NCBI GenBank assembly: GCA_027494135.1
Contig: JAOSJK010000001.1
Span: 1,095,378 to 1,159,377 of the forward strand
Source: Acidimicrobiia bacterium
Lineage (GTDB): Bacteria > Actinomycetota > Acidimicrobiia > IMCC26256 > PALSA-610
DNA length: 64,000 nt
Reading direction: 5' to 3'
Under the pieces are notes generated by a model, which was given only the letters and a program-made list of their open reading frames with translations, was not told where the DNA came from and ran no database searches. The first letter of the stretch is position 1, and each line of letters starts with the position of its first letter. Below, one piece after another: positions 34,693-44,249 of this stretch. The position numbers and the translations under genes are program-made.

Positions 34693-35148
34693 TCAGGTAC
34701 GTCGCTCCGCGAAGAACTCCCGCAGCATCGCCGCGGCCTCCGCGGCCCTCACACCGGCCGTCACCGCGGGACCGTGGTTGAGGCGCGGGTCTGCCGCGAG
34801 GTTGTAGAGGCTCCCGACGGCGCCGGCCTTCGGGTCGGCCGCACCGAACACGACGGCATCGACCCGCGACGCCCAGGCCGCACCGGCGCACATGGGACAC
34901 GGCTCGAGTGTCACCACCAGCGCGTATCCGTCGAGACGCCACCGGCCCAGAGCAAGAGCGGCGTCGCGGACGGCGAGGATCTCCGCGTGCGCGGTCGGAT
35001 CGCCGGCACGCTCCCGTTCGTTGTGTCGCGCAGCGACGACCTTTCCCGTACCGATCTCCACGACGACCGCCCCGACCGGCACGTCACCGTGCGCCGGCGC
35101 AGCGCGCGCCTCGTCGAGCGCGACGCCCATCCACTCGTCGAGTCGCAC
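34693..35148 (-). CDS. tadA: tRNA-specific adenosine deaminase TadA
   Basis: About 151 residues from GTG 35148 (VRLDEWMGVALDEARAA). Zinc/catalytic motifs are DPTAHAEILAVRDAA (His and catalytic Glu) and LEPCPMCAGAAW (PCxxC). It converts adenosine 34 to inosine in tRNA-Arg(ACG). The gene is wedged between two tRNA-Ser genes. The frame is open up to the second tRNA, and an ATG at 35235 would add 29 residues, so the start is uncertain. Confidence 0.9.
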   Translation of the reverse strand: MRLDEWMGVALDEARAAPAHGDVPVGAVVVEIGTGKVVAARHNERERAGDPTAHAEILAVRDAALALGRWRLDGYALVVTLEPCPMCAGAAWASRVDAVVFGAADPKAGAVGSLYNLAADPRLNHGPAVTAGVRAAEAAAMLREFFAERRT

Positions 35149-35321
35149 ATCGCCGCTCGGTTCGGAGGGGGCGACACCCCGGCGGCGGGGTTCGTCGCCG
35201 CGTCCGCGTGCGATGCGTGCGGTCACCGCGTGCATCGTACCGGCGATCCGAGCGGTCAGATCTGTGGCTGAGGCAGCGGCGGCGTCCCGGGCGTGCCGAC
35301 GCATCACGACGGCGGATGGAG

Positions 35322-35409
35322 TGGCGGAGGGAGTGGGATTCGAACCCACGGTGGGTTGCCCCACACACGCTTTCCAAGCGTGCCGATTCGGCCGCTCTCG
35401 CATCCCTCC
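35322..35409 (-). tRNA. tRNA-Ser(GGA)
   Basis: Acceptor GGAGGGA/TCCCTCC, D-arm identical to the first tRNA-Ser, anticodon stem-loop CACGCTTGGAAAGCGTG with anticodon GGA, variable arm GTGGGGCAACCCAC and T-arm GGGTTCGAATCCC. CCA is encoded (35322-35324), unlike in the CGA tRNA. Confidence 0.95.
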
Positions 35410-35496
35410 CGGGGGTGGCGATCCTACAAGGCGCCTCTGGCGGCCCCGAGAGCCGCGTCGGGTATTCTCGGACCTCGCCGCCCGAGAGGTGGTCCG

Positions 35497-35600
35497 CCCG
35501 CAGCCGGCCGGGTCCGGCGCGACGGGATCCCGTGAACCGAGTCAGGTCCGGAAGGAAGCAGCTCTCAGCGGGTGCTCCCGGGTGCCGCCGGGTCGCCTGT
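35497..35600 (+). ncRNA. ffs: Small bacterial SRP RNA (4.5S)
   Basis: The invariant Ffh-binding hairpin GTCAGGTCCGGAAGGAAGCA followed by GC is at 35541-35562. Flanking arms (GACGGGATCCCG upstream, CGGGTGCTCCCGGG downstream, then GGCG/CGCC-type pairs) build the expected rod of about 100 nt. Ends are estimated. It sits just before dnaX, a common actinobacterial arrangement. Confidence 0.88.
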
Positions 35601-35732
35601 CCGGTGCGCGGGCGGGCCTCCTGTCGGGCGGAGACATCTCGCCGGAGCAGGTGCCGGCGGTCATCGCACGCGGCGCCGAGCGGTCGCAGCAGAGCAGCCA
35701 CTCGTCGTCTGCCCGCTGTCGTTGGTCCTCGG

Positions 35733-35738
35733 TAGAGT
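35733..35738 (+). promoter_or_regulatory. -10 element TAGAGT, leaderless start of dnaX
   Basis: TAGAGT ends 6 nt before GTG 35745, with no Shine-Dalgarno between them. Confidence 0.55.
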
Positions 35739-35744
35739 CAGGGC

Positions 35745-37759
35745 GTGACACCTCAGTCGCTCTACCGCCGGCACCGCCCACAGCGCTTCGCCGAGCTGGT
35801 CGGCCAGGAGCACGTGAGCACCGCGCTGCGCAACGCCGTCCGCGAAGACCGCGTCGGTCATGCGTATTTGCTCTCCGGCCCGCGTGGCACCGGCAAGACG
35901 ACCACTGCGCGGCTCCTGGCGAAGTCACTGAACTGTCTCGCGCCCGCCGGCGACGGGGAGCCGTGCGCCGAGTGCGAGAACTGCCTCGCGATCGCGTCGA
36001 GCACCTTCTACGACCTCGCCGAGCTAGACGCCGCCTCGAACAACGGGGTCGACGCAATCCGCGACCTCGTCCAGAGCGTCGGCATCGGCCTCGGAGCAAC
36101 CTCGCGTCGCAAGGTCTACATCGTCGACGAGGTGCACATGCTGAGCACCGCAGCCTCGAACGCCCTGCTGAAGACCCTCGAGGAGCCACCCGAGCACGTC
36201 GTGTTCGTGCTCGCCACGACCGACCCCGGCAAGGTGCTCCCCACCATCCGGTCGCGCACGCAGCACTTCGAGTTCGCGCTGCTGAGTCACGACCAGCTCG
36301 CCGGCCATCTCGTCGACATACTCGGCCGCGAAGGCATCGAGCCCGACGACGAGGTGATCGACATCGTCGTGCGACGCGCAGCGGGATCGGCACGCGACGC
36401 CCTCTCCCTGCTCGACCAGGCGCTCTCCCTGAGCGACGTCGGACACCTCGACGCAGAGCGCGTGCGCGACGCTCTCGGCGACACCCTCTTCGAGCGGCGG
36501 ATCACGATCCTCGATGCGCTCGCCGCCGAGGACGGCGCCGGAGCGCTCCTGGGTCTTGCTGCGGCACTTGCAGACGGAATAGCGCCACGCCAGATCGCCG
36601 ACGACCTCCTGCGCACTCTGCGCGACGCCTTCGTCCTCGACGCCGGCGGCGGGCGGATCCCCCACGAGGGGCCCGCAGACGAGGCCGAGCGGCTGTTGAA
36701 GGTGGCGGAGGCGCTGGGTCGGCCGCTGCTCACGCGCGGGATCGAGGTTCTCGGCCGTGCGATCGTCGACATCCGCGGACCGGCGGTACCCGACCCGCGC
36801 CTCGTGCTCGAGGTCGCGATCCTCCGCCTCGCCCGGGGCGACGCAGGGGGCAGCAGCGAGACCCTCCACGACCGTGTCGAGGCGCTCGAACGTCAGATCG
36901 CGACTCTGCGCTCCGGCTCTACGGAGCGGACCCAGCCGGCGCCGCCGAGCCGGCCGGAGGGCGGCCCGCGCCGCGCTCTCGGAGCGTTCCGCGCCGACCG
37001 GAGCACCGAGCCGGCCACCGGTATGGGCCCGGAGTCGGGCGAAGAGGCGAGCGCCGGCACAGATTCCGCGCCGTCTCCTTCACCCTCGACGGCGCAGTCC
37101 CCGGCGCCGGCGCCACCACACGTAGAGGCCGAGCCACAGGGCCTCGACCGCGATTCCGGAGACGGCGATCCGGCTCTCGACCTCGACGACGTCATCGAGG
37201 CCTGGCCCGTGGCGATGGGCGAGCTCAGCCCCCGGTGCGCGCCGCCATCGAGGATGCCCAGCCGATCGCGGTGGAGGGAAGCGTCGTCGTCTTCGGCGTC
37301 CCTCCCCGACGCCTCGACGCGATACGCAAGCGGTTCCAGGCGGAGGCCGACACGATCCGCACCGCTCTCGCCGGGCGCCTCGGACGCACTCCGCAGTTCA
37401 AGCTGCGCTCCCACGACTTCGAGGCGAGTGGGGCGCTCGACCCGACCTCACCCGCCGCTACGGGTTCCGGCAAGGCGCCGACGGCGGGTGGCGCGGGTTC
37501 CGCCAAGGCGGCCGGGGCAGTCTCCGCCAAGGCGGCCGGGGCGAGTACCGCCGGGGCGGCCGGGGCGGCCGGGGCGAGTACCGCCGGGACGGAGCCCGAG
37601 AACGGCGGGCCAGGGCCCGAGGGCACCGACCCTCTCGACGACAGGGTCGATCTCGCCGAGCTGGTCGACGCCCCTGCAGATGCCGCCCTGTTCGAGCCGA
37701 CGGCGATGCTGCAGGAACAGCTCGGAGCGGAGATCGTCGAGGAGCGCCCGCGCGACTAG
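35745..37759 (+). CDS. dnaX: DNA polymerase III subunit gamma/tau (apparent frameshift)
   Basis: About 671 residues. Clamp-loader AAA+ core: RPQRFAELVGQEHV, Walker A GPRGTGKTTTARLLAKSL, zinc module (CLAPAGDGEPCAECENC), VYIVDEVHMLS (DExx), LLKTLEEPPEHVVFVLATT and the arginine-finger region SRTQHFEF. A Pro/Ala linker follows, then tau-like domains. At 37232 the frame breaks inside AGCCCCCGG (C5; C6 expected), and the next frame gives RAAIEDAQPIAVEGSVVVFG and a tail of Ala/Gly repeats (SAKAAGA, STAGAAG). It loads the sliding clamp at the replication fork. recR follows 32 bp later. Confidence 0.92.
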
Positions 37760-37791
37760 CGCCGGCGTCGACACGGAGGAGACGAGCGAGG

Positions 37792-38396
37792 ATGTCGGTC
37801 TACGCGGGGCCGGTCCAGGTCCTGATCGACGAGCTCGGCCGGATGCCGGGGGTCGGCCCGAAGTCGGCGCAGCGCATCGCGTTCCACCTCCTCAAGATCC
37901 CGGCGGAGGACGCGAACCGGCTCGCCAGCTCCATACTCGATGCGAAGGCGCGCGTCTCGTGGTGCCGCCGCTGCTTCAACATCTCCGAGGGCGACCTCTG
38001 CGGCTTCTGCGCCGACGAAGGACGCGACTCTTCGGTCCTCTGCGTAGTGGAAGACCCACGTGACATCGTCGCCGTGGAGCGGACTGCAGAGTTCCGGGGT
38101 CGGTATCACGTGCTCCAGGGAGCGATCTCGCCGATAGAGGGGTCGGACCGGAGCAGCTCCGCATCCGCGAGCTACTGGCGCGCATCGCCGACGAGGGCGT
38201 GGAGGAGGTCATCCTCGCCACCAACCCGAACATCGAGGGCGAGGCCACGGCCATGTACCTCGCACGCCTCCTGAAGAAGGCCGAGGTGAAGGTCACGCGC
38301 ATCGCGAGCGGGCTCCCCGTGGGAGGCGACCTGGAGTACGCCGACGAGATCACCCTTGGTAGGGCGCTCGAAGGCCGCCGCGAGGTCGACGACTGA
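37792..38396 (+). CDS. recR: Recombination mediator RecR (apparent frameshift)
   Basis: About 201 residues, typical length. N-terminal helix-hairpin-helix [20 protein letters not shown], zinc finger [16 protein letters not shown], Toprim start [16 protein letters not shown] and [13 protein letters not shown]. One G is missing near 38142 (GAGGGGTCGG), after which [37 protein letters not shown] and the Walker-like [21 protein letters not shown] complete the protein. It works with RecFO in gap repair. GGAGG lies upstream of ATG 37792. No EbfC/YbaB gene lies between dnaX and recR, as it does in many bacteria. Confidence 0.92.
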
Positions 38397-38462
38397 GAGC
38401 CCACTCCCCCGCTCAGTCGTCCGTCGACGGTCTCGCGGCCACTACGCCGGACGGGAGCGTCG

Positions 38463-38834
38463 TCAGAACGTCGGATTCAGCGTGACGTTCCATGCCCAGA
38501 GGAGCGCTCCTACGACAACGACGAGCCGTGAGGAGATGGCGACACGCCGGAGGCGCGGCACGAGGAGCAACGCCACGGCGAGCAGCACTGCGACGATTCC
38601 GGCAGGGTTGTAGGCGACCGACGCGACGACGTCGCCGTGGACCGCCGCCACCACTGCACGGGTCATGCCGCAGAGCGGGCACGGGATCCCGGTGGTCGCG
38701 CGCAGCGGGCAGGCGAGCGGCGGGTGCACCGGCAGCGCCGGCCAGAGAGCAGCCACCCCCAGGAGCCCGGCGCTCGCCAACCGCAGCTCGCGCACTGCGA
38801 GGTTCGCCGGGCCCACGGTCAGCGTCGCAGTCAC
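38463..38834 (-). CDS. DUF2752 small membrane protein
   Basis: 123 residues from GTG 38834. CPLRATTGIPCPLCGMTRAVVA carries the conserved CP..T...CP.CG.TR pattern, followed by YNPAGIVAVLLAVALLLVPR; three to four helices in total. The family is of unknown function. TACGCT ends 6 nt before the start codon. Confidence 0.85.
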   Translation of the reverse strand: MTATLTVGPANLAVRELRLASAGLLGVAALWPALPVHPPLACPLRATTGIPCPLCGMTRAVVAAVHGDVVASVAYNPAGIVAVLLAVALLLVPRLRRVAISSRLVVVVGALLWAWNVTLNPTF

Positions 38835-38840
38835 GCGATC

Positions 38841-38846
38841 AGCGTA
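38841..38846 (-). promoter_or_regulatory. -10 element TACGCT, leaderless start
   Basis: Minus-strand TACGCT ends 6 nt before GTG 38834 of the DUF2752 gene. Confidence 0.55.
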
Positions 38847-38870
38847 CGCGCTCCCCCTCCGCGCCCAATG

Positions 38871-39037
38871 AGATGGGACAGAACCGCGCACCCCACCGCC
38901 GAAACGACCCATCTCCGAAGGCCGCGGGGGAGATGGGACAGAACCGCGCACCCCCACCGCCGAAACGACCCATCTCCGAAGGCCGCGGGGGAGATGGGTC
39001 AGAACCGCGCACCCCCACCGCCGAAACGACCCATCTC
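38871..39037. repeat. Tandem array of inverted-repeat units, family C (2.75 units)
   Basis: Units of 60, 61 and 46 bp begin at 38871, 38931 and 38992. Each holds GAGATGGG(A/T)C, a 26-27-nt interior and GACCCATCTC; in the third, the 10-bp arms (38991-39000, 39028-39037) are perfect around 27 nt. Spacers read CGAAGGCCGCGGGG. It lies between the DUF2752 start and the RDD stop. Confidence 0.93.
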
Positions 39038-39048
39038 GAGGAAAGGGG

Positions 39049-39810
39049 TCAGGAGCGGGCGGTCTTGGCGACGAGGATCCCTCCAGGAGGTACTCCGGGG
39101 TGCACGTCGGTCGGGGCGCCGGCGACCTTGGGGCCGAGCCTCGACGCCAGCTCCCACGCGAGATAGGCGCGCGGCCCCCACGGGATCTGGAGACGCCGGT
39201 CGACGAAGTGCCTCACTGCCCTCAGCTCCTCGGCGGTGATCGCGCTCACGTCCCACGTCTCGACGGCCGCTAGAGGCACCGTCACGCTCGACGCCCAGTA
39301 CGCGACCCCACCCGGCGTCCTGACGCCGCCGGTCTGCTCGCGCACCACGATCGTCCCGGCGGCGAGGTCGCCGACACGCTGGTTCTTGTCGCTGGCGACG
39401 ATCGAGAAGATGCCAACGCCGTACATGACGGGGAGGAAGTCGAGCAGTCGGACGGTGTTGCGGACCGCACTGGCCAGGAACCCGACCGGCTCACCGCCGA
39501 GACGGACCACGCGGATTCCGGCAGCGCGCTTGCCCGGGGAGCGCCCCGACGACAACGTCTCGAAGACGATGTGATAGCCGAACAGGAGCACGAAGATGCT
39601 CAGATAGAAGAACGCCTCCCCCCAGCCGCCGACCACGTAGTCGGCGCTGCCTCCCACCACGCCGAGCACCACGGCGAGCGCGAGAATGCACCCGACCTGG
39701 ATGAGCGTGTCGAGGAGAGTGGCCAGGAACCGTGACCCCAGGCCGGCCAGGACGAGATCGATCTCGATCCCCTCGGGCGTCGAGATCGTGATGCGGTCAT
39801 CGAGGAGCAC
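39049..39810 (-). CDS. RDD family membrane protein
   Basis: 253 residues. ITISTPEGIEIDLVLAGLGSRFLATLLDTLI holds the R/D pair of the RDD domain in helix 1 (residues about 8-35). ETLSSGRSPGKRAAGIRVVR is the conserved loop, and a third helix LDFLPVMYGVGIFSIV follows with DKNQRVGDLAAGTIVVRE. About four helices and a cytosolic C-terminal tail. The function is unproven; some RDD proteins are cation antiporters. Its GTG start directly abuts that of the divergent SpoIIM gene, and TAGTTT 6 nt upstream lies inside the SpoIIM coding sequence. Confidence 0.88.
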   Translation of the reverse strand: MLLDDRITISTPEGIEIDLVLAGLGSRFLATLLDTLIQVGCILALAVVLGVVGGSADYVVGGWGEAFFYLSIFVLLFGYHIVFETLSSGRSPGKRAAGIRVVRLGGEPVGFLASAVRNTVRLLDFLPVMYGVGIFSIVASDKNQRVGDLAAGTIVVREQTGGVRTPGGVAYWASSVTVPLAAVETWDVSAITAEELRAVRHFVDRRLQIPWGPRAYLAWELASRLGPKVAGAPTDVHPGVPPGGILVAKTARS

Positions 39811-40779
39811 GTGGGCAAACTAGACGCATTCGTCGCCGACAGATCACCTGTCTGGCTGGAGCTCGAGGATCTCGTCGACCGCGCAGGGCGGCGCCCCGAG
39901 CGCCTCGGTGCCGCCGGCGTCCGCCGGCTCGGCGCCGTGTACCGCGCCGCGATCGCCGACCTGGCCTCCGCCCGCAGGCTCTACGCGGGAGATCCGGTCG
40001 TCGCGAGGCTCGAGCACCTCGTCGACCGCTCCAGGCACACCGTCTACACGGCCGGCGCTCAGCGAGGCGCACTCCTGCACTTCGTGACCACCGGCTACTG
40101 GCGCCGGGTGGCCGAGCGGCCACGCCCCCTGATCGTCGCCGCACTTCTGCTCTGCGCTCCCGCGCTGCTTGCCGGCTTCTGGGCGTGGAACGACCCCGGG
40201 CCCGCGTCGGGCCTTGTCCCCGAGCAGTACAGGGCGGTGACAGAGCCTCGCAAGACCGGCGCCGACCTCGGCCTCACCGCCGACGAGGAGGCGTCCCTCG
40301 CGGCACAGGTGCTGACGAACAACATCCGCGTGGCGATGCTCGCCTTCGCCGGAGGCGTCCTGGCCGGCCTCGGCACGGCGTTCGTCCTGCTGCAGAACGG
40401 TCTGCTGCTGGGCTCCGTCATCGGTCTCGCCGTCGGGGCCGGCAACGGACGCCCGCTCTTCGAGCTCATCACCGCGCACGGGGTCCTGGAGATGTCGTGC
40501 ATAGTCGTCGCAGGTGCCGCGGGGCTCCGGATCGGCTGGGCCCTCGTCGACCCCGGGTACCGGCCGCGCGGCGAGGCCCTGCGCGACGAGGCCCGCACCG
40601 CCATCCAGCTCGTCCTCGGCACCGCCGCATGGCTGGTCGTCGCGGGGCTGGTGGAGGGCTTCGTGACGCCGGCAGGGCTCGGGCTCGGCCCGGTCCTCGT
40701 CGTGGGATGGTCGCTCGGCGCAGCCTTCTGGGCACTGGTGCTGTGGCGGGGTCGCCTCCCGGAGGCCCCACCGGGCTGA
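39811..40779 (+). CDS. Stage II sporulation protein M (SpoIIM/DUF95) family membrane protein
   Basis: 322 residues. LDAFVADRSPVWLELEDLVDR is the family N-terminus, then Y(R)AAIADLASARRLYAGDP. Helices start near residue 110 (LIVAALLLCAPALLAGFWAW), with NNIRVAMLAFAGGVLAGLGTAFVLLQNGLLLG and ELITAHGVLEMSCIVVAGAAGL typical for SpoIIM. The organism need not sporulate; RDD-SpoIIM-DUF58-MoxR neighbourhoods are widespread in actinobacteria with unknown role. GTG 39811 has GAGGAG upstream, which lies in the first codons of the divergent RDD gene. Confidence 0.88.
   Translation: MGKLDAFVADRSPVWLELEDLVDRAGRRPERLGAAGVRRLGAVYRAAIADLASARRLYAGDPVVARLEHLVDRSRHTVYTAGAQRGALLHFVTTGYWRRVAERPRPLIVAALLLCAPALLAGFWAWNDPGPASGLVPEQYRAVTEPRKTGADLGLTADEEASLAAQVLTNNIRVAMLAFAGGVLAGLGTAFVLLQNGLLLGSVIGLAVGAGNGRPLFELITAHGVLEMSCIVVAGAAGLRIGWALVDPGYRPRGEALRDEARTAIQLVLGTAAWLVVAGLVEGFVTPAGLGLGPVLVVGWSLGAAFWALVLWRGRLPEAPPG
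39817..39822 (-). promoter_or_regulatory. -10 element TAGTTT for the RDD gene, inside spoIIM
   Basis: Minus-strand TAGTTT ends 6 nt before GTG 39810 and overlaps codons 3-4 of the divergent gene. Confidence 0.55.
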
Positions 40780-40801
40780 TCCGGGCGTCGCCGGCGCGAC
40801 G

Positions 40802-42024
40802 CTATATGCGGGCGCGCTCCTTCAGTCGCAGGTAGACGCCGACGCACGCCTCACCGAGGCGCCCCGGCGCCGCCTCGACGACCTCGGCGCCGACCGACCG
40901 CAGCAGCGCCACCACCCGCGCCCGGGCGTCGAGGAGGTCAAGGGCGATGACGGCCTCGCAGACGTCGCCCACACCGGCCGGCGGCGTCCGCACAGCGGCG
41001 TCGACATCGGGGTCCCTGACCGAGGCGACGACGACCGCATGGCGGCGCGCCAGCACCGGCACTGCAGCAACGAGCGAGCGCGCCGCCGCCTCGTCGAGCA
41101 GGTCGGTGAGCACCAGCACCAGTGATCGCTTCGAGCCGCCCACGCTGCGGAACGCCAGGTCGTAGTCGCTGTCGACGGGACGCGGCTCCAGATCGAAGAT
41201 CGCGCGCACCACGGCGTCGCCGCCGTGGCGCCGTGGCTCCAGTCGCCTGCGGATCTCCGAGTCGAAGGCGACGACACCGCTGCGGTCGCCCATCTCGTCG
41301 GCTACGAGCGCCACCGCCGTCGCGGCGTCGACCGTCGCGTCGAGTCGAGTCATGTCGCCGATGGGGGCGCCCATGAGCCTCCCCGCGTCGACGAGGCAGA
41401 CCACGTCGCGGTCCTGCTCTATGCGGTACTGGTTGCTCATCGGCCGTCCCGTGCGGGCCGTCGCAGTCCAGTTCACCTGCCGTATGTCGTCGTCGGGCAG
41501 GTAGTCGCGGATCGACTCGAACTCGGTCCCGAGCCCCAGAGGACCGCGGCGCTGCCTCCCCTGCTCGCGGAACCGGCCGCGCCGGACCGCCACCGCCAAC
41601 CGCCGCGCCGCGGGCACGTCGGGGGAAGACGAGCACCTCGGAACGCCCCTCGCCACCGAACTGCCTCGTCGCCAGGCCGAGTGGGCCGGAGCGTCGAGCG
41701 GCGACCGCCGGCAGGGCGTGCCTCCCGCGCCGGCGCGCAACGACGGTTGCCTCGAGGACTCCGGTTGCCTCCGGTGGCTCAATGCGCAGGTCCGGCACCG
41801 CCGGCTGCCGCAATCGGATGCGCGCGCGCTCGCACGCCGGTCTCGACGACGAGCCTCGACGGGACCGCACGCGAGAGGATCGGCGACATCGATCGACGGA
41901 GGTTCGGACGGCGCCCGGCAACGACGCCGTCGGCAATGGTCGCCAGTGCGAGCACGGCGACCACCGCCACCACGAGCGCGCCCGGCACCACCAGCGCCGA
42001 GAGCGCCAGCGCCCCGATGACCAT
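40802..42024 (-). CDS. DUF58 (VWA-like) protein, MoxR partner (two apparent frameshifts)
   Basis: About 407 residues in three frames. The N-terminus (from ATG 42024) has two helices (VIGALALSALVVPGALVVAVVAVLALATI). The middle frame, from about 41840, has RIEPPEATGVLEATVVARRRGRHALP and GPLGLATRQ. The last frame, from about 41620, has RGPLGLGTEFESIRDYLPDDDIRQVNWTATART, the DUF58 hallmark, then VVCLVDAG and LVLVLTDLLD, a degenerate VWA metal-site region. DUF58 proteins work with MoxR AAA+ ATPases. It lies downstream of moxR; the exact start is uncertain because the overlap region is itself broken. Confidence 0.82.
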
Positions 42025-42114
42025 CGCAGGCGCGGCGTCGGAGTCACTGCGCGCTCACCGCTCTCTCACCGCTCGCTACCCATCCGCATCGCCCTCATCG
42101 CACCTCGTCGCGCC

Positions 42115-43084
42115 TCATCTCGGCACCGGCACCGACCCGATCGCAGTGCGTATCGCGTCGTCGGGGCTGTACCTCTCCAACTCGGCCTCGGGGCGCATCA
42201 ACAGCCGGTGGCGCAGAACGGCCGGCGCGACCGAGACCACGTCGTCGGGGATCACGAACGAGCGATCGACGAGTCGCGCCGCCGAGCGCGCGGCCGCCAG
42301 CAGGTGGACCGCCGCTCTCGGACTGGCGCCGAGGGCGACGCTGGGCAGCTCCCGCGTCCGTCGCACGAGCGCCACAGTGAACTCGGCGACTTCGTCGGCA
42401 ACGGTCGTCGCGTCGACCTCATCGCGCGCCGCCTCGAGCTCGGCTGGTCCCGCAACAGCGACGACGTCGTCGAGGGTCGCGGGGGACACACCCCGGTGTC
42501 CGAGGTGCAGGATCGCCACCTCGTCACGCTCCGACGGGTAGCCGACGTCGACCTTGGCGAGGAAACGGTCGAGCTGGGCCTCCGGAAGGGGGTATGTGCC
42601 CTCGTACTCGATCGGGTTCTGGGTCGCGACCACCACGAACGGGTCGGGGAGCGGATGGCTGACGCCGTCGACGCTGACCTGGTGCTCCTGCATCGCCTCC
42701 AGGAGCGCCGACTGGGTCTTCGGCGGCGTCCTGTTGATCTCGTCGGCGAGGAGCAGGTTCGTGAAGACCGGGCCACGGCGGAAGACGAGGTCACCCGCCA
42801 CACCGCCCGGATCGGGGCTCCCGCCGGCCCCGCCCGGCCTCAGCGCCATCGTCCCAGTGAGGTCCGACGGCAGCATGTCGGGCGTGAACTGGACGCGCCG
42901 GAAATCGACCCCGATCGCGCGCGCATAGGCGTGGGCGACGAGCGTCTTCGCCACCCCCGGTACGCCCTCCAGCAGGACGTGCCCACCGACCGAGGTGGCC
43001 GCGAGGGAGCACGTCGATCACGTGGTCCTGCCCCACCACCACCTTTCGGACCTCGCGCACGACGCGCTCCCGAAGTTCCTTCAC
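42115..43084 (-). CDS. MoxR family AAA+ ATPase (apparent frameshift)
   Basis: About 323 residues. Start ATG 43084 ([25 protein letters not shown]); near 43010 an extra C (CTCCCTCGCG) breaks the frame before [26 protein letters not shown] (Walker A). Then [39 protein letters not shown] (Walker B), [24 protein letters not shown] (sensor 1, Arg finger) and [18 protein letters not shown] (sensor 2). These are complete MoxR motifs. It is probably a chaperone-like ATPase for assembly of the membrane/VWA proteins encoded around it. ATGA overlap with the gene before. Confidence 0.9.
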
Positions 43085-44249
43085 CGTCGACCACCTCCGT
43101 CGTGCGCGCTCAACCGGGCGAGTGCCCGGCCCACAGCGAGCAGGTCTTCCACAGTCTCGACCGACCCGAGCGTCGCCCGCCGCTCATCCTCGTCGAGGCC
43201 GGCCGAGATCCCGGCCCGATCGAGGTCGTCGTCCGGAGCGTCCGGGCCGAGACCTTCGCGCGCCGCGAGACGACTCCGCACCGCCGCCTGCACGGGCGCC
43301 GCCTGTTCTGCGCGCGAGCCGGTGCGGGCCAGTGTCGCCCCGAGTGCCGCCACGTGCTCGCGTCGGGGCGGTGGGAGTGGGCGCGACGAGCGCTCGGGTG
43401 GGCCCAGACGGTTGGAGCGCGCCCACATGAAGACGAGCGCCGCTACTGCCAGCCCGCCGAGCGAGAGCTTCCACCCACCTGGGATCGCGACCCATCCGGT
43501 CGACGCGCCGAACCCGTGCACCCTCGGCGAACACCACTGGCCGGCCCTCCTCGCCGGCGAGCGCCAGTGCCAGCGCGGCGTTGTCGGCCACGGCCAACCC
43601 GCGATTCTCCAGCGGCTCTGCGTCGGCCAGGTACATGATCTCTCCGCGCCCCACCTCTGCAACGGTGAGGAGCGACCGGTCGCCCTCGGCCTCACCCACC
43701 AGCGCCGTCGACTGCCCGAGGTCGACCCAGGACCCATTCCCGCCGGCCTCGACCTCTCCTACGGGAGCGAGCGATGCGTCGACCACGTTCCAGGTTTCCG
43801 GCGCCTCCGTATCCCACCGGGGAGGGTCGCTGCCGAATCCGCCGATGTACCTCCCCGGGGTGCTGCCGCCGACTACGAGGCGCCCGCCGGCATCGACGAA
43901 GTCCGCGACGGCCGACTCCTCCCCGGGCGCGAGCGTGTCCGGCGAGATGACGAAGAGGGTCGCCGCCGCATCGATCCTTCCCTCGTCGAGTGGACCTCGC
44001 CTCCGCTCGACCGCGTGCCCGTTGCGGCGCAACAGCTCCGCGAACGCGGCAAGCCCGTCCGGAGCCGTTGCGTAGGCCGAGCCCCTGCGCCCCGCCGGCT
44101 CCGGAGCCGCCCACCGACGACTCGAGCGCGCGAGCCGCGAGATTGACGGCGACCATCGCGCCCAGGACGACGATCGTGACCCGGGCCGCCCTGGGCAGTC
44201 GCGCGAATCCGCGCACCCCGACGCTCGCCGACTCCCCCTCAGAGGTCAC
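43081..44249 (-). CDS. DUF4350-containing membrane protein (two apparent frameshifts)
   Basis: About 389 residues. N-terminal helix ARVTIVVLGAMVAVNLAARA (first frame, from 44249). The DUF4350 part in the second frame reads LLRRNGHAVERRRGPLDEGRI with FVISPDTLAPGEESAVADFV and GGRLVVGGSTP, then MYLADAEPLENRGLAVADNAALALALA. The third frame, from about 43530, has a second helix WKLSLGGLAVAALVFMWARSNRLG and a cytosolic tail (VAALGATLARTGSRAEQAAP). Function unknown. It overlaps the DUF4129 gene and moxR by ATGA on both sides, so the operon is translationally coupled. Confidence 0.8.

Noticed and set aside
38871-39037. Tandem repeat considered as a CRISPR array
   Set aside because: Unit-to-unit intervals are almost identical in sequence, so there are no unique spacers, and no cas gene is present.
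40302-40779. Sporulation in this organism, from the SpoIIM name
   Set aside because: SpoIIM/DUF95 and GerMN proteins are widespread in non-sporulating actinobacteria; no sporulation-specific gene is present.
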